64,000 nucleotides of DNA from Paraburkholderia sp. ZP32-5 (GTDB lineage Bacteria > Pseudomonadota > Gammaproteobacteria > Burkholderiales > Burkholderiaceae), in assembly GCF_021390495.1 (NCBI RefSeq), contig NZ_JAJEJP010000001.1, positions 806,001 through 870,000 of the forward strand, written 5' to 3'. Below the pieces are notes generated by a model. The model saw only the letters and a list, made by a program, of their open reading frames with translations. It made no database searches and was not told the origin of the DNA. The position numbers and the translations under genes are program-made. This document shows positions 18,753 through 28,770 of this stretch, one piece after another (position 1 is the first letter of the stretch; each line of letters opens with the position of its first letter).

Positions 18753-19637
18753 ATGAACGAAACCCAGATCATCGAAGTAGCGAGCGCCGACTGGCACGGC
18801 CGCAATCTGTCCGTGCCGCGCGAGACGCTGCTCGCCGGCGTCGAACGCGGCAAAGTGCTGTATTTCCCGAACCTGCGCTTCGCGATCGAAGGCGGCGAGC
18901 AGGCGCTGCTGGACCCGGCGCTCGCCGACCCGAACCGCAAGAACATCAGCCTCGAGCCGAACGGCGGCGCGCTGCACGGTGTGGCCGGCGACGCGGTCAC
19001 GCAATCGGCGGTGCGCGCATTGATCGCGCGTTATCAGGCCAATGCACGCACGCTCGTCGACGGGCTCTTTCCCGAATACAACGGCAAGCTGCGCGTCGCA
19101 CCCACCAGCCTACGGTTGCATCAGGTCGAAACGCGCGAAACCTCGTGGCGCAAGGACGACAGCCGCCTGCACGTCGATGCGTTTCCGTCGCGGCCGAATT
19201 ACGGCGAGCGCATTCTGCGCGTGTTCACCAACGTCAATCCGCACGGCACGCCGCGCGTGTGGCGCGTCGGCGAGCCGTTCGAAGACATGGCACAGCGGTT
19301 CCTGCCGCGCATCAAGCCGCAGATGCCGGGCGCCGCGTGGCTGCTGAATCTGCTGCATGTGACGAAATCGCCGCGCAGCGAGTACGACCATCTGATGCTG
19401 CATCTGCACGACGGCATGAAGGCCGACCTCGATTATCAGAAGACCAGTCCGCAGGAAACGATGCCGTTTCCACCGGGGTGCGTGTGGGTGTGTTTCTCCG
19501 ATCAGACGTCGCATGCGGTGATGTCCGGCCAGTTCATGCTGGAGCAGACGTTCTTCCTGCCGGTGAAGGCGATGGCGCAGCCCGAGTGCGCGCCGCTCGG
19601 CATTCTCGAGCGCCTGAAGGGCAGGGCGCTGGTTTGA
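18753..19637 (+). CDS. kdoO: Kdo 3-hydroxylase (Fe(II)/2-oxoglutarate oxygenase)
   Basis: A 294-residue protein matching the Kdo hydroxylase family known from Burkholderia and Yersinia pestis. The family converts a Kdo residue of LPS to D-glycero-D-talo-oct-2-ulosonic acid (Ko). Candidate iron ligands are H140-x-D142 (in SRLHVDAFPSRPNYG) and H254 (in SDQTSHAVMSGQ). A preceding segment, SLRLHQVETRETSWRKDD, is characteristic of the family. The start at 18753 has AAGGG about 6 bp upstream; the frame is open further upstream without support. Its place between waaC and waaA is strong context for a Kdo-modifying role. Hydroxylation replaces a Kdo linkage with a more acid-stable Ko linkage; that benefit is known for the family and not shown here. 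Confidence 0.9.
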   Translation: MNETQIIEVASADWHGRNLSVPRETLLAGVERGKVLYFPNLRFAIEGGEQALLDPALADPNRKNISLEPNGGALHGVAGDAVTQSAVRALIARYQANARTLVDGLFPEYNGKLRVAPTSLRLHQVETRETSWRKDDSRLHVDAFPSRPNYGERILRVFTNVNPHGTPRVWRVGEPFEDMAQRFLPRIKPQMPGAAWLLNLLHVTKSPRSEYDHLMLHLHDGMKADLDYQKTSPQETMPFPPGCVWVCFSDQTSHAVMSGQFMLEQTFFLPVKAMAQPECAPLGILERLKGRALV

Positions 19638-19776
19638 GCGCCGCGGTTCGTTTGATGATTCGGCGGCGGGCGCTGGCTTGCCTGCCATGGAGGGCCTTGA
19701 GCGGCCGACACCTGGAAACCGTGAGCCACGCCCATAGCATGAACGGCCGGACTCTCGTTAGCCGTGCGGAGCGCCC

Positions 19777-21099
19777 ATGCTAAGAGCGATCTATCGGGCG
19801 CTCTGGTGGCTCATCGCGCCGCTGGCGGTGCTGCGTCTGTTGATCCGTTCGCGCAAGGAGCGCGGCTATCGCGAGCATATCGGCGAGCGCTTCGGTTATT
19901 CGCGCGGACGTCTGCCGGAAGACAACACGCCGTTGATCTGGGTGCATGCGGTGTCGGTTGGCGAGACGCGCGCGGCGCAGCCGCTGATCGATGCGTTGAT
20001 GAAGGCACGGCCCGACGCGCGCATTCTGCTCACCCATATGACGCCGAGCGGCCGCGCAACCGGCACGGAGATTTTCGGCGATCGCGTGTTGCGCAGCTAT
20101 CTGCCGTACGACATGCCGCACGCGGTGCGGCGCTTTCTGCGCGCGTGGCGGCCGTCGCTCGGCCTGGTGATGGAAACCGAGGTCTGGCCGACGTTGATCG
20201 ACGAATGCCGGCGCGCCGAGGTGCCGCTTGTGCTGACCAATGCACGCATGTCGGCGCGCTCGTACAAGCGCGCGGCGAAGTTCGGCGGCGCGACGAAAGG
20301 CGTGTTCGGCGGCTTTGCACGCGTGCTCGCGCAGAGCCCATCGGACGCGGAACGGTTGACTGCGCTCGGCGCGCGCAACGTCGCGGTGCTCGGCAATCTG
20401 AAGTTCGATATGAGCACGCCGCCGGAACTGGCGGCGCGCGGTCATGCGTGGCGCGCGGCGATCGGCACGCGGCCCGTGTGGGTCGCGGCAAGCACCCGCG
20501 AGGGCGAGGAGACGCTGGTGCTGGAAGCGTTCGCGGCGCTGGGCGTCGACGATGCGCTGCTGATTCTGGTGCCGCGCCATCCGCAGCGCTTCAACGAGGT
20601 CGCGGCGCTGGTCGACAAGGCGGGCTTGCGGCTCGAACGGCGCTCGAACTGGGCGCCCGATGCGAGGCTCGCATCGGCGGCGCTCGGCGCGGAGGGCGGC
20701 GTGCCGCCGTTGCTGCCGTTGTCGCCGGACGTGAAGGTGCTGCTCGGCGATTCGATGGGCGAGTTGGGCGCTTACTATGCGGCGTCGGATCTCGCGTTTA
20801 TCGGCGGGAGTCTGTTGCCGCTCGGCGGGCAGAATCTGATCGAGGCGTGCGCGGTCGGCGTGCCGGTGCTGATCGGCCCGCACGTGTTCAACTTCACGCA
20901 AGCCACCGCGGATGCGGTCGCGGCGGGCGCCGCGGTGCAGGTGCAGGACCCGGCCGATCTGGCGCGGGCATTGCGCGAGCTGTTCGACGACAAGGCGCGG
21001 CGCCTTGCGATGGGCGGTGCGGCGGCGGCGTTCGCGGCGCGGCATCGTGGGGCGACGGCGCGCACGGTGGATGTGCTGGCGGCGTTGTTGCCGGAGTAG
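19777..21099 (+). CDS. waaA: Kdo transferase (3-deoxy-D-manno-octulosonic acid transferase)
   Basis: A 440-residue GT30 enzyme that transfers Kdo from CMP-Kdo to lipid IVA, starting LPS core synthesis. It has an N-terminal membrane anchor (about residues 8-24, ALWWLIAPLAVLRLL). The family motif WVHAVSVGETRAA follows, with the conserved general base E63. Other family segments are METEVWPTLIDEC, NLKFDM, VAASTREGEE, VPRHPQRF and the C-terminal FIGGSLLPLGGQNLIEACAVGVPV. It completes the waaC-kdoO-waaA block. A hairpin with 7-bp arms (21110-21116 and 21124-21130) follows the stop by 11 bp but has no T-run. Confidence 0.97.
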   Translation: MLRAIYRALWWLIAPLAVLRLLIRSRKERGYREHIGERFGYSRGRLPEDNTPLIWVHAVSVGETRAAQPLIDALMKARPDARILLTHMTPSGRATGTEIFGDRVLRSYLPYDMPHAVRRFLRAWRPSLGLVMETEVWPTLIDECRRAEVPLVLTNARMSARSYKRAAKFGGATKGVFGGFARVLAQSPSDAERLTALGARNVAVLGNLKFDMSTPPELAARGHAWRAAIGTRPVWVAASTREGEETLVLEAFAALGVDDALLILVPRHPQRFNEVAALVDKAGLRLERRSNWAPDARLASAALGAEGGVPPLLPLSPDVKVLLGDSMGELGAYYAASDLAFIGGSLLPLGGQNLIEACAVGVPVLIGPHVFNFTQATADAVAAGAAVQVQDPADLARALRELFDDKARRLAMGGAAAAFAARHRGATARTVDVLAALLPE

Positions 21100-21693
21100 C
21101 AAAGGAGCGCGTGCCGTGCAACGCGGCACGTTGCGGCGGGTTTGGTGTGTGGTGCGCGACCCGACGATGGTCGCCCGCCATTGAGTTTGTGCAGTCATTC
21201 CATCGGCGGCTTCCCGCCGAATTTCCCACGCAGATAACCGCACTGACGAATGTTTCTTACTGAGCAACTTAACATTCGTCTTTCGATGTCGATCCGCGCG
21301 TGAACAAAACGAGAGGTTCGCGGGTCTCTCAAGCGGCGCGAGAGGGCCGCGCAGTTAGGGATGCGTTTGCGTCTGTGCGAAAAGGCACATAAAAGTACAT
21401 TAATGCCCCTTGGCGAAAGATTACGTCTTCCTATACTTCGCATCGCCCCCGCCACCTTCTCCATACCCATTTCCGGCGGGTCCAATCGGGTGCCCACGCC
21501 CGTCCGTACCGATTCGTTCTGACAGCGCATCGCCCGTGAGGCACCAGCGCCGGATTCGACGTCCCGTAGTGTCCGGCAACCCGATGTGATCGGGGCCCAT
21601 GGTGGATCGGCTCGCTTCTATCCGTAGCGTCCGGTCACGGCTAATCGCTAGAGCCGACGGATGAGTCGTGTGTGTCGGCGATGGGAGACAAGC
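21100..21693. other. Intergenic region upstream of the subtilase gene
   Basis: About 590 bp holds the waaA 3' hairpin (21110-21130) and, further on, the presumed promoter of the protease gene. A long minus-strand open frame covers much of 21421-22695 but is antisense to the protease and looks non-coding. The protease ribosome site GGGAGA is at 21683-21688. Nothing else was recognised. Confidence 0.4.
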
Positions 21694-24006
21694 ATGGCTC
21701 GCATGCTGAAGGTGTATGACGGAGACGCGGATAAGGTTGCTCAAATTCCAGGCGCGCGAGTAGTCGAAAGCTACCCGGCTTTCGTGCTGGTGGAAGCAAC
21801 CGATATCGCCGCGCGTGAACTCGCCCGAAAGAGTTTGACCGAGGACATCACCGAACAGTACCAGCTCGATCTGCATGAGACGGGTGCAGATGCGGAGTTG
21901 CCACGACTGCGCTCGACGGGCAGTGCCACGGACACCGAAGCTGCCGCCCGACCCGAGGACGCTGCCCTGACGGCCGGGCCGCATCATTATGTGTTGCAGT
22001 TTATCGGCCCGGTAAAACGGAGCTGGCTGAGTATGGTGCGCAAAGCGGGGGGCGAGGTCGTCGCTCCCTATGGGGGCTTCGCGGTAATCGCGCGCCTGTC
22101 GCCACGCGCGGTAAAGGCCGTCGCAAAACTGCCCGTGTTGAGAGCACTCCACCATCTCCCGTACGCCACGCGACTCTCGAAGCACATCCATCAGCAAATG
22201 CAGGATCAGCAGAGCGCGAAAGAGTCGGCGCCGCCTCGCACGCGTGTGCTGCCTGGAACCTATACGGTGCAATTTTTTCGAAGCGATCTTGCCGAGCAGG
22301 CGCGCAGTGCCGTCAAACGGCTTGGCTTCGATATCGTCGAATACGCGGAAGGGGCGCAGGTCATGATCGTGCATCTGTCCGAGAACAAGCCGGACAAAGT
22401 GCACCGCGCGCTGGAAGCGCTTGCGCGCATTCATGGAGTGCGGCGCGTCGCAAACCGGCCCATTCGACGGACCTCCAACGACCGGGCCGTCGCAATCATG
22501 GCAACGGCTGCCATGTTCGGCAACTCGCCTGGGTTGGGCCTGAGCGGTGCCGGAGAGATCATCGGCGTGTGCGACACCGGGCTCGACAATGGCGACCCCA
22601 AGACCATTCATCCGGATTTCGCGGGGAGGGTGGCTGCGATAAAAAGCTATCCGGTGGGAGCCGCTTTCAGGCAGGCGGCCAGCAATGTCGGACACGACGA
22701 CGGACCGGCGGATCTTTCAAGTGGCCACGGCACGCATGTATGCGGATCGGTGCTCGGTGACGGAACCGCGAGCGCGGGTCTCGAGGGTCTTGCAGGCCCG
22801 ATACGTGGCATGTCCTATCGGGCGAAGCTGGTGCTCCAGGCGGTCGAACAGGAAATGGCATGGCATGACCCCGAGGACGCTAACCGCTACGGCCGCTTTG
22901 TGCTGGCCGGCCTGCCGGACAACCTCGAGACCTTGTTCTCGTTCGCGTATAGGAAAGGTGCGCGGATCCATTCGAATTCATGGGGCGGTGGCGATGCCGG
23001 CGCCTATGACGAGCAGTGTGAACAGGTCGACAGGTTCATCTGGACGAAGCAGGATTTCTGCATTCTGTTTGCGGCCGGCAACGATGGGACGGACGCCAAT
23101 GCCGATGGCCAGGTAGATCAAGGCAGCGTCACGCCGCCGGGCACCGCCAAGAACTGCATCACCGTGGGCGCAAGCGAGAACCTGCGCCCCGCCATGACGA
23201 TGACTTACGGCGGAAGCTGGCCGAGGGATTATCCGGCGGAGCCGCTCAAGTCCGATCGGATCGCCAACAATGCCGACGACATCGCGGCCTTCAGCAGTCG
23301 GGGGCCGACAGCAGATGGGCGGGCAAAGCCCGACATCGTCGCGCCGGGTACCTATATTCTGTCGACGCGTTCCCGGATGCTTGCCGAGAACAATTTCGGC
23401 TACGGACGTTATCGCAACAGCAAGCTTTATATGTTCGACAGTGGCACGAGCATGGCGACGCCGCTGACGGCGGGTGCGGTCGGCGTGGTGCGCGAATATT
23501 TGCGCAAGACAGTCGGAATTGCTTCGCCGACAGCCGCGTTACTCAAGGCCGCATTGATCGCCGGCGCGATAACGACCCGGCCGCGGCTCGCGGTGCCCGA
23601 CTGCAACGAAGGATTTGGCCGTTTGAATCTCGATGCGATTCTGAAACCACCGGCACCTACGAAGGTTGTGTTTATCGAAGGACGCGGACTCGGTACAGGT
23701 GATCTTGATGAACGCACCGTGAACGTCAGGAAAGCCGGCTCCGTTCTGAAGATTGTCCTCGTCTACTCCGATTATCCTGGACCGAAGCTCGTCAATAACC
23801 TCAATCTGATCGTCAGGGAACCGGGTGGTTCGGCGTACGTCGGTAATTCACGAGCACCCGCGACATTCGATAGCACCAATAACGTGGAAATGGTGATCGT
23901 GCCGAAAGCGCAGGCCGGCAAATACACGGTACAGGTGGTGGGTTCGAACGTTCCAGAGGGGCCGCAGACCTTCGCCATGGTGATCGTCGGCGCCGTCACG
24001 ACGTGA
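21694..24006 (+). CDS. Subtilisin-family (S8) serine peptidase, large, no signal peptide
   Basis: A 770-residue S8 peptidase. The catalytic triad is D294 (GVCDTGLDNG), H345 (SGHGTHVCG) and S586 (DSGTSMATP), with oxyanion N463 (AAGNDG). After N463 comes TDANADGQVDQ, a DxNxDGxxD loop resembling an EF-hand or dockerin calcium site. The first 260 residues hold two segments that look like repeats of an inhibitor-I9-type prodomain (both start with a strand such as HYVLQFIGP or TYTVQFFRS). The last 120 residues form a beta-sandwich like P-domain or pre-peptidase C-terminal folds. The start has GGGAGA 5 bp upstream. The N-terminus MARMLKVYDGDADKV is not a signal peptide, so export, if any, needs another route. 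It stands alone between waaA and the urease operon. Confidence 0.88.
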   Translation: MARMLKVYDGDADKVAQIPGARVVESYPAFVLVEATDIAARELARKSLTEDITEQYQLDLHETGADAELPRLRSTGSATDTEAAARPEDAALTAGPHHYVLQFIGPVKRSWLSMVRKAGGEVVAPYGGFAVIARLSPRAVKAVAKLPVLRALHHLPYATRLSKHIHQQMQDQQSAKESAPPRTRVLPGTYTVQFFRSDLAEQARSAVKRLGFDIVEYAEGAQVMIVHLSENKPDKVHRALEALARIHGVRRVANRPIRRTSNDRAVAIMATAAMFGNSPGLGLSGAGEIIGVCDTGLDNGDPKTIHPDFAGRVAAIKSYPVGAAFRQAASNVGHDDGPADLSSGHGTHVCGSVLGDGTASAGLEGLAGPIRGMSYRAKLVLQAVEQEMAWHDPEDANRYGRFVLAGLPDNLETLFSFAYRKGARIHSNSWGGGDAGAYDEQCEQVDRFIWTKQDFCILFAAGNDGTDANADGQVDQGSVTPPGTAKNCITVGASENLRPAMTMTYGGSWPRDYPAEPLKSDRIANNADDIAAFSSRGPTADGRAKPDIVAPGTYILSTRSRMLAENNFGYGRYRNSKLYMFDSGTSMATPLTAGAVGVVREYLRKTVGIASPTAALLKAALIAGAITTRPRLAVPDCNEGFGRLNLDAILKPPAPTKVVFIEGRGLGTGDLDERTVNVRKAGSVLKIVLVYSDYPGPKLVNNLNLIVREPGGSAYVGNSRAPATFDSTNNVEMVIVPKAQAGKYTVQVVGSNVPEGPQTFAMVIVGAVTT

Positions 24007-24083
24007 CATACGGACGGCACCGACGAGAACGGAGAACGCGATGCAGCACGAACTGCGGTACAGCAGTAGATCTGCACGACGCC

Positions 24084-24107
24084 GCCATCGACGTAAAGCT
24101 CGATGGC
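24084..24107. terminator. Hairpin between the convergent subtilase and urease genes
   Basis: A perfect 8-bp inverted repeat (GCCATCGA at 24084-24091 and TCGATGGC at 24100-24107) has an 8-nt loop. It sits 78 bp after the protease stop and 47 bp beyond the ureG stop on the other strand. There is no T-run on either side, so termination is only a guess from its position between convergent genes. Confidence 0.4.
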
Positions 24108-24153
24108 CGAGATAAACGCGCTGTCATCCGGGCGAGTGAAGCGTTGCTTTACT

Positions 24154-24834
24154 TCACACCTTCAACAAGCCCTTCTCCTCGATAAACCTTACCACCTCGC
24201 TTAAGCCGTCGAGCGCCTTCAGATTGCACATTACGAATGGCCGCTCGCCGCGCATCTTCTTTGCATCCGATGCCATCACATCGAGATTCGCGCCGACCAG
24301 CGGTGCGAGGTCCGTCTTGTTGATCACCAATAGGTCCGACTTCGTGATGCCGGGTCCGCCCTTGCGCGGAATCTTCTCGCCGCCCGCGACGTCGATCACG
24401 TAGATCGTCAGGTCCGACAGTTCCGGACTGAAGGTTGCCGCGAGATTGTCGCCGCCCGATTCGATGAACACGATGTCCGCGTCCGGAAAGCGCGTGAGCA
24501 TGCGGTCGACCGCTTCGAGATTGATCGACGCATCCTCGCGGATCGCCGTATGCGGACAGCCGCCCGTTTCGACACCCATGATCCGCTCGGCCGGCAGCGC
24601 GCCCGCGACGGTCAATAGACGCTGATCTTCCTTGGTGTAGATGTCGTTCGTGATCGCGACGAGGTCGTACTGCTCGCGCATCGCCTTGCAGAGCATTTCG
24701 AGCAGCGTGGTCTTGCCCGAACCGACCGGGCCGCCGACGCCGACGCGCAGCGGCGGCAGCTTCTTCGTGCGGGTCGTTGCGTGGGTGGTTGCGCTGGTTG
24801 TTGCGTGTGCAGCGGGATGATGAGGTGCGTTCAT
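24154..24834 (-). CDS. ureG: Urease accessory GTPase UreG
   Basis: A 226-residue SIMIBI-class GTPase that powers nickel delivery to apo-urease in complex with UreD, UreF and UreE. The P-loop is GGPVGSGKT at residues 34-42, the metal-binding CPH motif is at C93-P-H95, and the guanine motif NKTD is at 172-175. Its length is slightly over the usual 205 or so because of a 25-residue Ala/Thr/His-rich N-terminal extension that may bind metal. It is the last gene of the minus-strand urease operon, 24 bp after ureF. No odd residues appear in the conserved motifs. Confidence 0.97.
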   Translation of the reverse strand: MNAPHHPAAHATTSATTHATTRTKKLPPLRVGVGGPVGSGKTTLLEMLCKAMREQYDLVAITNDIYTKEDQRLLTVAGALPAERIMGVETGGCPHTAIREDASINLEAVDRMLTRFPDADIVFIESGGDNLAATFSPELSDLTIYVIDVAGGEKIPRKGGPGITKSDLLVINKTDLAPLVGANLDVMASDAKKMRGERPFVMCNLKALDGLSEVVRFIEEKGLLKV

Positions 24835-24858
24835 GATGGATCGTCGGAATCGTGTTGC

Positions 24859-25539
24859 TTACGAACGGAAGAGCCGCGAATACTGCGACTCGTGGCGCGC
24901 CGACAGGATGCCGAGCTGCGGCGCGAAGGTGTTGAGGTTCTCGCGCGAGGTCGCGAGGGCGCGCGTGACGGCCGCGTCGATCGGCTCGCGCAGCGCGACG
25001 ATGATGCGCTGCCCCGCGAGCTGGCCGAGCGGCACCGCCTTCAACGCGGCGGCAGCCTGGTTCTCGACCCAGCTGAACGCGTAGGCGGCGAGCGCGGCAT
25101 CGGTGGCGGCGTCGTGCGCGTGGGCGGCGAACGCGAACGCGGTCGGTTGCGCGAGCGGCGTGATCGATGCGAGCGTTGCGCGTCGCGCTGCATCGCCCCA
25201 TTCGAGCGACACGCAGAGCTGCCGCAGCGACCAGCCCATCTGCTCGGTTTCGCGGCGCAGTTCGGCGGACTCGCGGCTCGCGAGAAATTCGGCGTTGGCT
25301 TCGCTGAGTTCCGCGGCGTCATGCGTGTGCCAACGCTCGATCTGCTGCGCGAGGAACGGCAACTCGCCGCGCGCGAGCACGTCGGTCAGACCGCTTTCGA
25401 TCCATGCGCGCGCGGAATCGGCATCGGTGATCAAACGCGCTTCGATGGCCGCTTCGAGTCCCTGCGAGTAGCTGAATGCGCCGATCGGCAGCGCCGGCGA
25501 CGCGAGATGCAGCAGCGCGGTGAGTTCAGCGATGCGCAT
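24859..25539 (-). CDS. ureF: Urease accessory protein UreF
   Basis: A 226-residue all-helical chaperone that bridges UreD and UreG in the urease activation complex and acts as a checkpoint for UreG GTPase activity. The N-terminus [33 protein letters not shown] is the hallmark of UreF (PxLPxGxFxxSxGLE). The C-terminus ends with SRLFRS, matching the family's conserved Arg-rich tail. I choose ATG 25539, which overlaps the end of ureE by 14 bp; a longer open frame upstream only reads the His-rich coding of ureE in another frame. The overlap suggests coupled translation with ureE. Confidence 0.96.
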   Translation of the reverse strand: MRIAELTALLHLASPALPIGAFSYSQGLEAAIEARLITDADSARAWIESGLTDVLARGELPFLAQQIERWHTHDAAELSEANAEFLASRESAELRRETEQMGWSLRQLCVSLEWGDAARRATLASITPLAQPTAFAFAAHAHDAATDAALAAYAFSWVENQAAAALKAVPLGQLAGQRIIVALREPIDAAVTRALATSRENLNTFAPQLGILSARHESQYSRLFRS

Positions 25540-26209
25540 GATGATGCGGGTGATGTGCGTGGCCGCAGGATTCGTCGTGAACGTGGCCTTCGTGATCCTG
25601 ATCGTGGCTGTGGTTGTGGCCATGATCGTGCGAATGCGCATGGCCGTGCTCGTGGCCGTGCTGATGTTCGTGCTCATGCGAATGCCCATGACCATGATGC
25701 TCACCAAACACCTGCTGCGCGAGCGCATAGTCTTCGGCGAACGTCTCGTCGTGCCCATGCTTATGCCCGCCGCCATACGCGCCGGCTTCAGGGTGAAACG
25801 GCAACGACACCTGCTCGACCGTCGCGCCGATGCGCTTGAGCATATCGGCCAGCACCGGATCGTATTCGAGCTTCAGATAATCCGCGCCGACTTCCACCGG
25901 CGTATGACGGTTGCCGAGGTGATACGCGGCGCGCGTCAGCGTCAACGTATCGTTCGCGCGCACGAGCAGCACCGCTTCCGCTTTCGCGACGATACGCACG
26001 AGCCCGCCGTCATCGGCGACGAGCACATCGCCATCGCGCAGCACGGTGCCGCGCGGCAGCAGCAGCGCGATGGCCTCGCCGTTGTCGAGCGTCGCGGCGA
26101 GCCGGCTCTTGCGGCGCTCATCGAATGCGAGCGTCAAGGTCGGCGCGCGCTTCACCAGAACGGGCGCGAGCTTCAGATGCGGCGCCAACAGTTTGTCGAG
26201 AGTACGCAT
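25526..26209 (-). CDS. ureE: Urease nickel metallochaperone UreE, His-rich C-terminus
   Basis: About 227 residues. UreE brings Ni2+ to the UreD-UreF-UreG-apourease complex. The N-terminal peptide-binding domain contains [20 protein letters not shown]. The metal-binding domain contains [12 protein letters not shown], with the conserved His of the dimer nickel site. The C-terminal 55 residues or so are extremely His-rich ([17 protein letters not shown] and similar), a nickel-storage tail longer than in many UreE proteins. The start ATG at 26209 lies 5 bp after the ureC stop. The gene overlaps ureF by 14 bp. Confidence 0.96.
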   Translation of the reverse strand: MRTLDKLLAPHLKLAPVLVKRAPTLTLAFDERRKSRLAATLDNGEAIALLLPRGTVLRDGDVLVADDGGLVRIVAKAEAVLLVRANDTLTLTRAAYHLGNRHTPVEVGADYLKLEYDPVLADMLKRIGATVEQVSLPFHPEAGAYGGGHKHGHDETFAEDYALAQQVFGEHHGHGHSHEHEHQHGHEHGHAHSHDHGHNHSHDQDHEGHVHDESCGHAHHPHHHAHR

Positions 26210-26214
26210 GTCGG

Positions 26215-27921
26215 TCAGAACAGGAAGTAGCGTTGCGCCATCGGCAGCACGGTGGCGGGCTCGCAGGTCAGCAACTGGCCGTCGGCGATCACCTGATACG
26301 TTTCCGGGTCGACGCTGATCGTCGGGCGCCACGCATTGTGAATCATGTCGGCCTTCGTCACGTTGCGGCAGTTCTTCACCGCGACGATGCGTTTTTCCAG
26401 GCCGTAGCGTTCGGCCACATTGGCTTCGGCGGCGAGTTGCGACACGAAAGTCAGCGACGTGCGGCTCAAAGCGCCGCCGCGCGTCGCGAACATGTCGCGA
26501 TAGTGAACCGGCTGCGGCGTCGGAATCGATGCATTCGGGTCGCCCATCTGCGCCATCGCGATCATGCCGCCCTTCAGAATCAGCGACGGCTTGATGCCGA
26601 AAAACGCCGGCTCCCAGAACACCAGATCGGCCCACTTGCCCGGTTCGATCGAACCGACCTCGTGCGCGATGCCATGCGTGAGCGCCGGATTGATCGTGTA
26701 CTTCGCGACGTAGCGTTTCGCGCGGAAATTGTCGTGACGCGCGTTGTCCTCGGGCAGCGCGCCGCGCTGCACCTTCATCTTGTGCGCGGTCTGCCACGTG
26801 CGGATGATCACCTCGCCGACGCGGCCCATCGCCTGCGAATCCGACGACAGCATCGACAGCGCGCCGAGATCGTGCAGGATGTCCTCGGCCGCGATCGTCT
26901 CGCGGCGGATCCGCGATTCGGCGAACGCAATATCTTCCGCGATCGACGGGTCCAGGTGGTGGCACACCATCAGCATGTCGAGATGCTCTTCGAGCGTGTT
27001 GACAGTGTACGGGCGCGTCGGATTGGTCGACGACGGCAGCACGTTCGATTCTCCACACACCTTGATGATGTCCGGCGCGTGGCCGCCGCCCGCGCCCTCG
27101 GTGTGATACGTGTGGATCGTGCGGCCCTTGAACGCGGCCACCGTCGCTTCAACGAAACCGGCTTCGTTCAGCGTGTCGGTATGGATCGCAACCTGCGTGT
27201 CGGTGTCGTCGGCAACGCTGAGGCAGTTGTCGATCGCGGCCGGCGTCGTGCCCCAGTCCTCGTGCAGCTTCAAACCGATCGCGCCCGCGGCGATCTGTTC
27301 GAGCGCCGGCTGCGGCTGACTCACGTTGCCCTTGCCGAGAAAGCCGAGATTCATCGGATAGCCGTCGGCCGCTTGCAGCATGCGTTCGAGGTGCCACGGC
27401 CCCGGCGTGCAGGTCGTCGCATTGGTGCCGGTGGCGGGGCCGGTGCCGCCGCCGAGCATCGTCGTCACGCCGCTCGCGAGCGCTTCGTCGATCTGCTGCG
27501 GGCTGATGAAGTGAATGTGCGTATCGATGCCGCCCGCGGTCACGATCAGCCCTTCGCCGGCGATCACTTCCGTCGATGCGCCGATCGCGATCGTCACGTT
27601 CGGCTGGATGTCGGGATTGCCGGCCTTGCCGATCGCCGCGATACGGCCACCCTTGATGCCGATGTCGGCTTTCACGATGCCCCAGTGATCGAGAATCACC
27701 GCGTTCGTGACGACCGTATCGACCACGTCCGCGTGCACGCGCTGCGACTGGCCCATCCCATCGCGGATCACCTTGCCGCCGCCGAACTTGACCTCTTCGC
27801 CATAGGTCGTGAAGTCGCGTTCGATTTCGATCAGCAACTCGGTGTCGGCGAGGCGCACGCGGTCGCCGGTGGTGGGGCCGAACATCTCCGCGTACGCGCG
27901 GCGGCCAATGCGTAGTGTCAT
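26215..27921 (-). CDS. ureC: Urease alpha subunit (catalytic)
   Basis: A 568-residue catalytic subunit that hydrolyses urea to ammonia and carbamate at a dinuclear nickel centre. All expected residues are visible: H135 and H137 (GIDTHIHF), carbamylated K218 ([10 protein letters not shown]), H220, H247, H273, D361 ([11 protein letters not shown]), and the mobile-flap C320-H321-H322 (MVCHHLD). Length and numbering match the Klebsiella and Helicobacter enzymes within one or two residues, so the enzyme should be functional. It sits between ureB and ureE in a standard order. Confidence 0.99.
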   Translation of the reverse strand: MTLRIGRRAYAEMFGPTTGDRVRLADTELLIEIERDFTTYGEEVKFGGGKVIRDGMGQSQRVHADVVDTVVTNAVILDHWGIVKADIGIKGGRIAAIGKAGNPDIQPNVTIAIGASTEVIAGEGLIVTAGGIDTHIHFISPQQIDEALASGVTTMLGGGTGPATGTNATTCTPGPWHLERMLQAADGYPMNLGFLGKGNVSQPQPALEQIAAGAIGLKLHEDWGTTPAAIDNCLSVADDTDTQVAIHTDTLNEAGFVEATVAAFKGRTIHTYHTEGAGGGHAPDIIKVCGESNVLPSSTNPTRPYTVNTLEEHLDMLMVCHHLDPSIAEDIAFAESRIRRETIAAEDILHDLGALSMLSSDSQAMGRVGEVIIRTWQTAHKMKVQRGALPEDNARHDNFRAKRYVAKYTINPALTHGIAHEVGSIEPGKWADLVFWEPAFFGIKPSLILKGGMIAMAQMGDPNASIPTPQPVHYRDMFATRGGALSRTSLTFVSQLAAEANVAERYGLEKRIVAVKNCRNVTKADMIHNAWRPTISVDPETYQVIADGQLLTCEPATVLPMAQRYFLF

Positions 27922-28000
27922 GGTGTGAGTCCGGAGTGGAGGCGGTGTAGCAGGGCGATACGAGCGGATAAGCGCGATAGACGCGATGTGCGCGTCATCG

Positions 28001-28306
28001 TCATAGCTTGCCCATCACCTTGCCGTTGAAGCCATAAACGACGCGCTCGCCCGCCAGCGCGACGAGTTCGACCGTGCGCTGCTGGCCGGGCTCGAAGCGC
28101 ACCGCGGTACCGGCCGCGATGTTCAGGCGAAAGCCGCGCGCCGCTTCGCGATCGAAGCTGAGTGCGTCGTTGACTTCGTAGAAGTGATAGTGCGAGCCGA
28201 TCTGCACCGGACGATCGCCGGTATTCGACACGATCACCGTGACGGTCGCGCGGCCTGCGTTCAGTTCGTGCTCGCCGTCGTCGATCAGAAGTTCGCCGGG
28301 AATCAT
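28001..28306 (-). CDS. ureB: Urease beta subunit
   Basis: A 101-residue structural subunit, the normal size for three-gene bacterial ureases. It starts MIPGELLI and carries the family segments [24 protein letters not shown] and [18 protein letters not shown], followed by the conserved GFNGKVMG end. It assembles with UreA and UreC into the (ABC)3 trimer. It lies 25 bp after ureA and 79 bp before ureC on the minus strand. Confidence 0.98.
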   Translation of the reverse strand: MIPGELLIDDGEHELNAGRATVTVIVSNTGDRPVQIGSHYHFYEVNDALSFDREAARGFRLNIAAGTAVRFEPGQQRTVELVALAGERVVYGFNGKVMGKL

Positions 28307-28331
28307 TGAGCCTGCCTTGACGATGAAGGTT

Positions 28332-28634
28332 TCACGGAATCGGATGATGAACCGTGACGAGCTTGGTGCCGTCCGGAAACGTCGCTTCGACCTGGATATC
28401 GGGGATCATCTCCGGCACGCCCTCCATCACGTCGTCGCGTGTGAGCAGCGTGGTGCCGTAGTGCATGACCTCGGCGACGCTCTTGCCGTCGCGCGCCGCT
28501 TCCATCAGCGCGGCGGAAATGAAGGCGACGGCCTCGGGGTAATTCAGCTTGAGCCCGCGCGCGCGGCGCCGTTCGGCGAGCAGCGCGGCGGTGAAGATCA
28601 GCAGCTTGTCCTTTTCACGAGGTGTCAGCTTCAT
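28332..28634 (-). CDS. ureA: Urease gamma subunit
   Basis: A 100-residue structural subunit that starts [23 protein letters not shown] and contains [21 protein letters not shown] and [28 protein letters not shown], all diagnostic for UreA. It is the first structural gene of the operon. The 649 bp between it and ureD hold a possible small secreted ORF and could carry an extra promoter. Confidence 0.98.
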   Translation of the reverse strand: MKLTPREKDKLLIFTAALLAERRRARGLKLNYPEAVAFISAALMEAARDGKSVAEVMHYGTTLLTRDDVMEGVPEMIPDIQVEATFPDGTKLVTVHHPIP

Positions 28635-28770
28635 CGGGTGAGGGTCTCGTCGTTGTTTGTCGTCGGTGTCGTGGTGTGTCGCAGCGGCGGCGTGCCGGTG
28701 TGCCGGTGCCGTGGCGACGCATCGTCAGCCGGCCACGGTATCAAGTGCGGCTAACGGCGCGCTTACGGAT

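Noticed and set aside
26125..27915. 596-codon plus-strand frame over ureC
   Set aside because: Antisense to a perfectly conserved urease alpha subunit; no ribosome site or domain.
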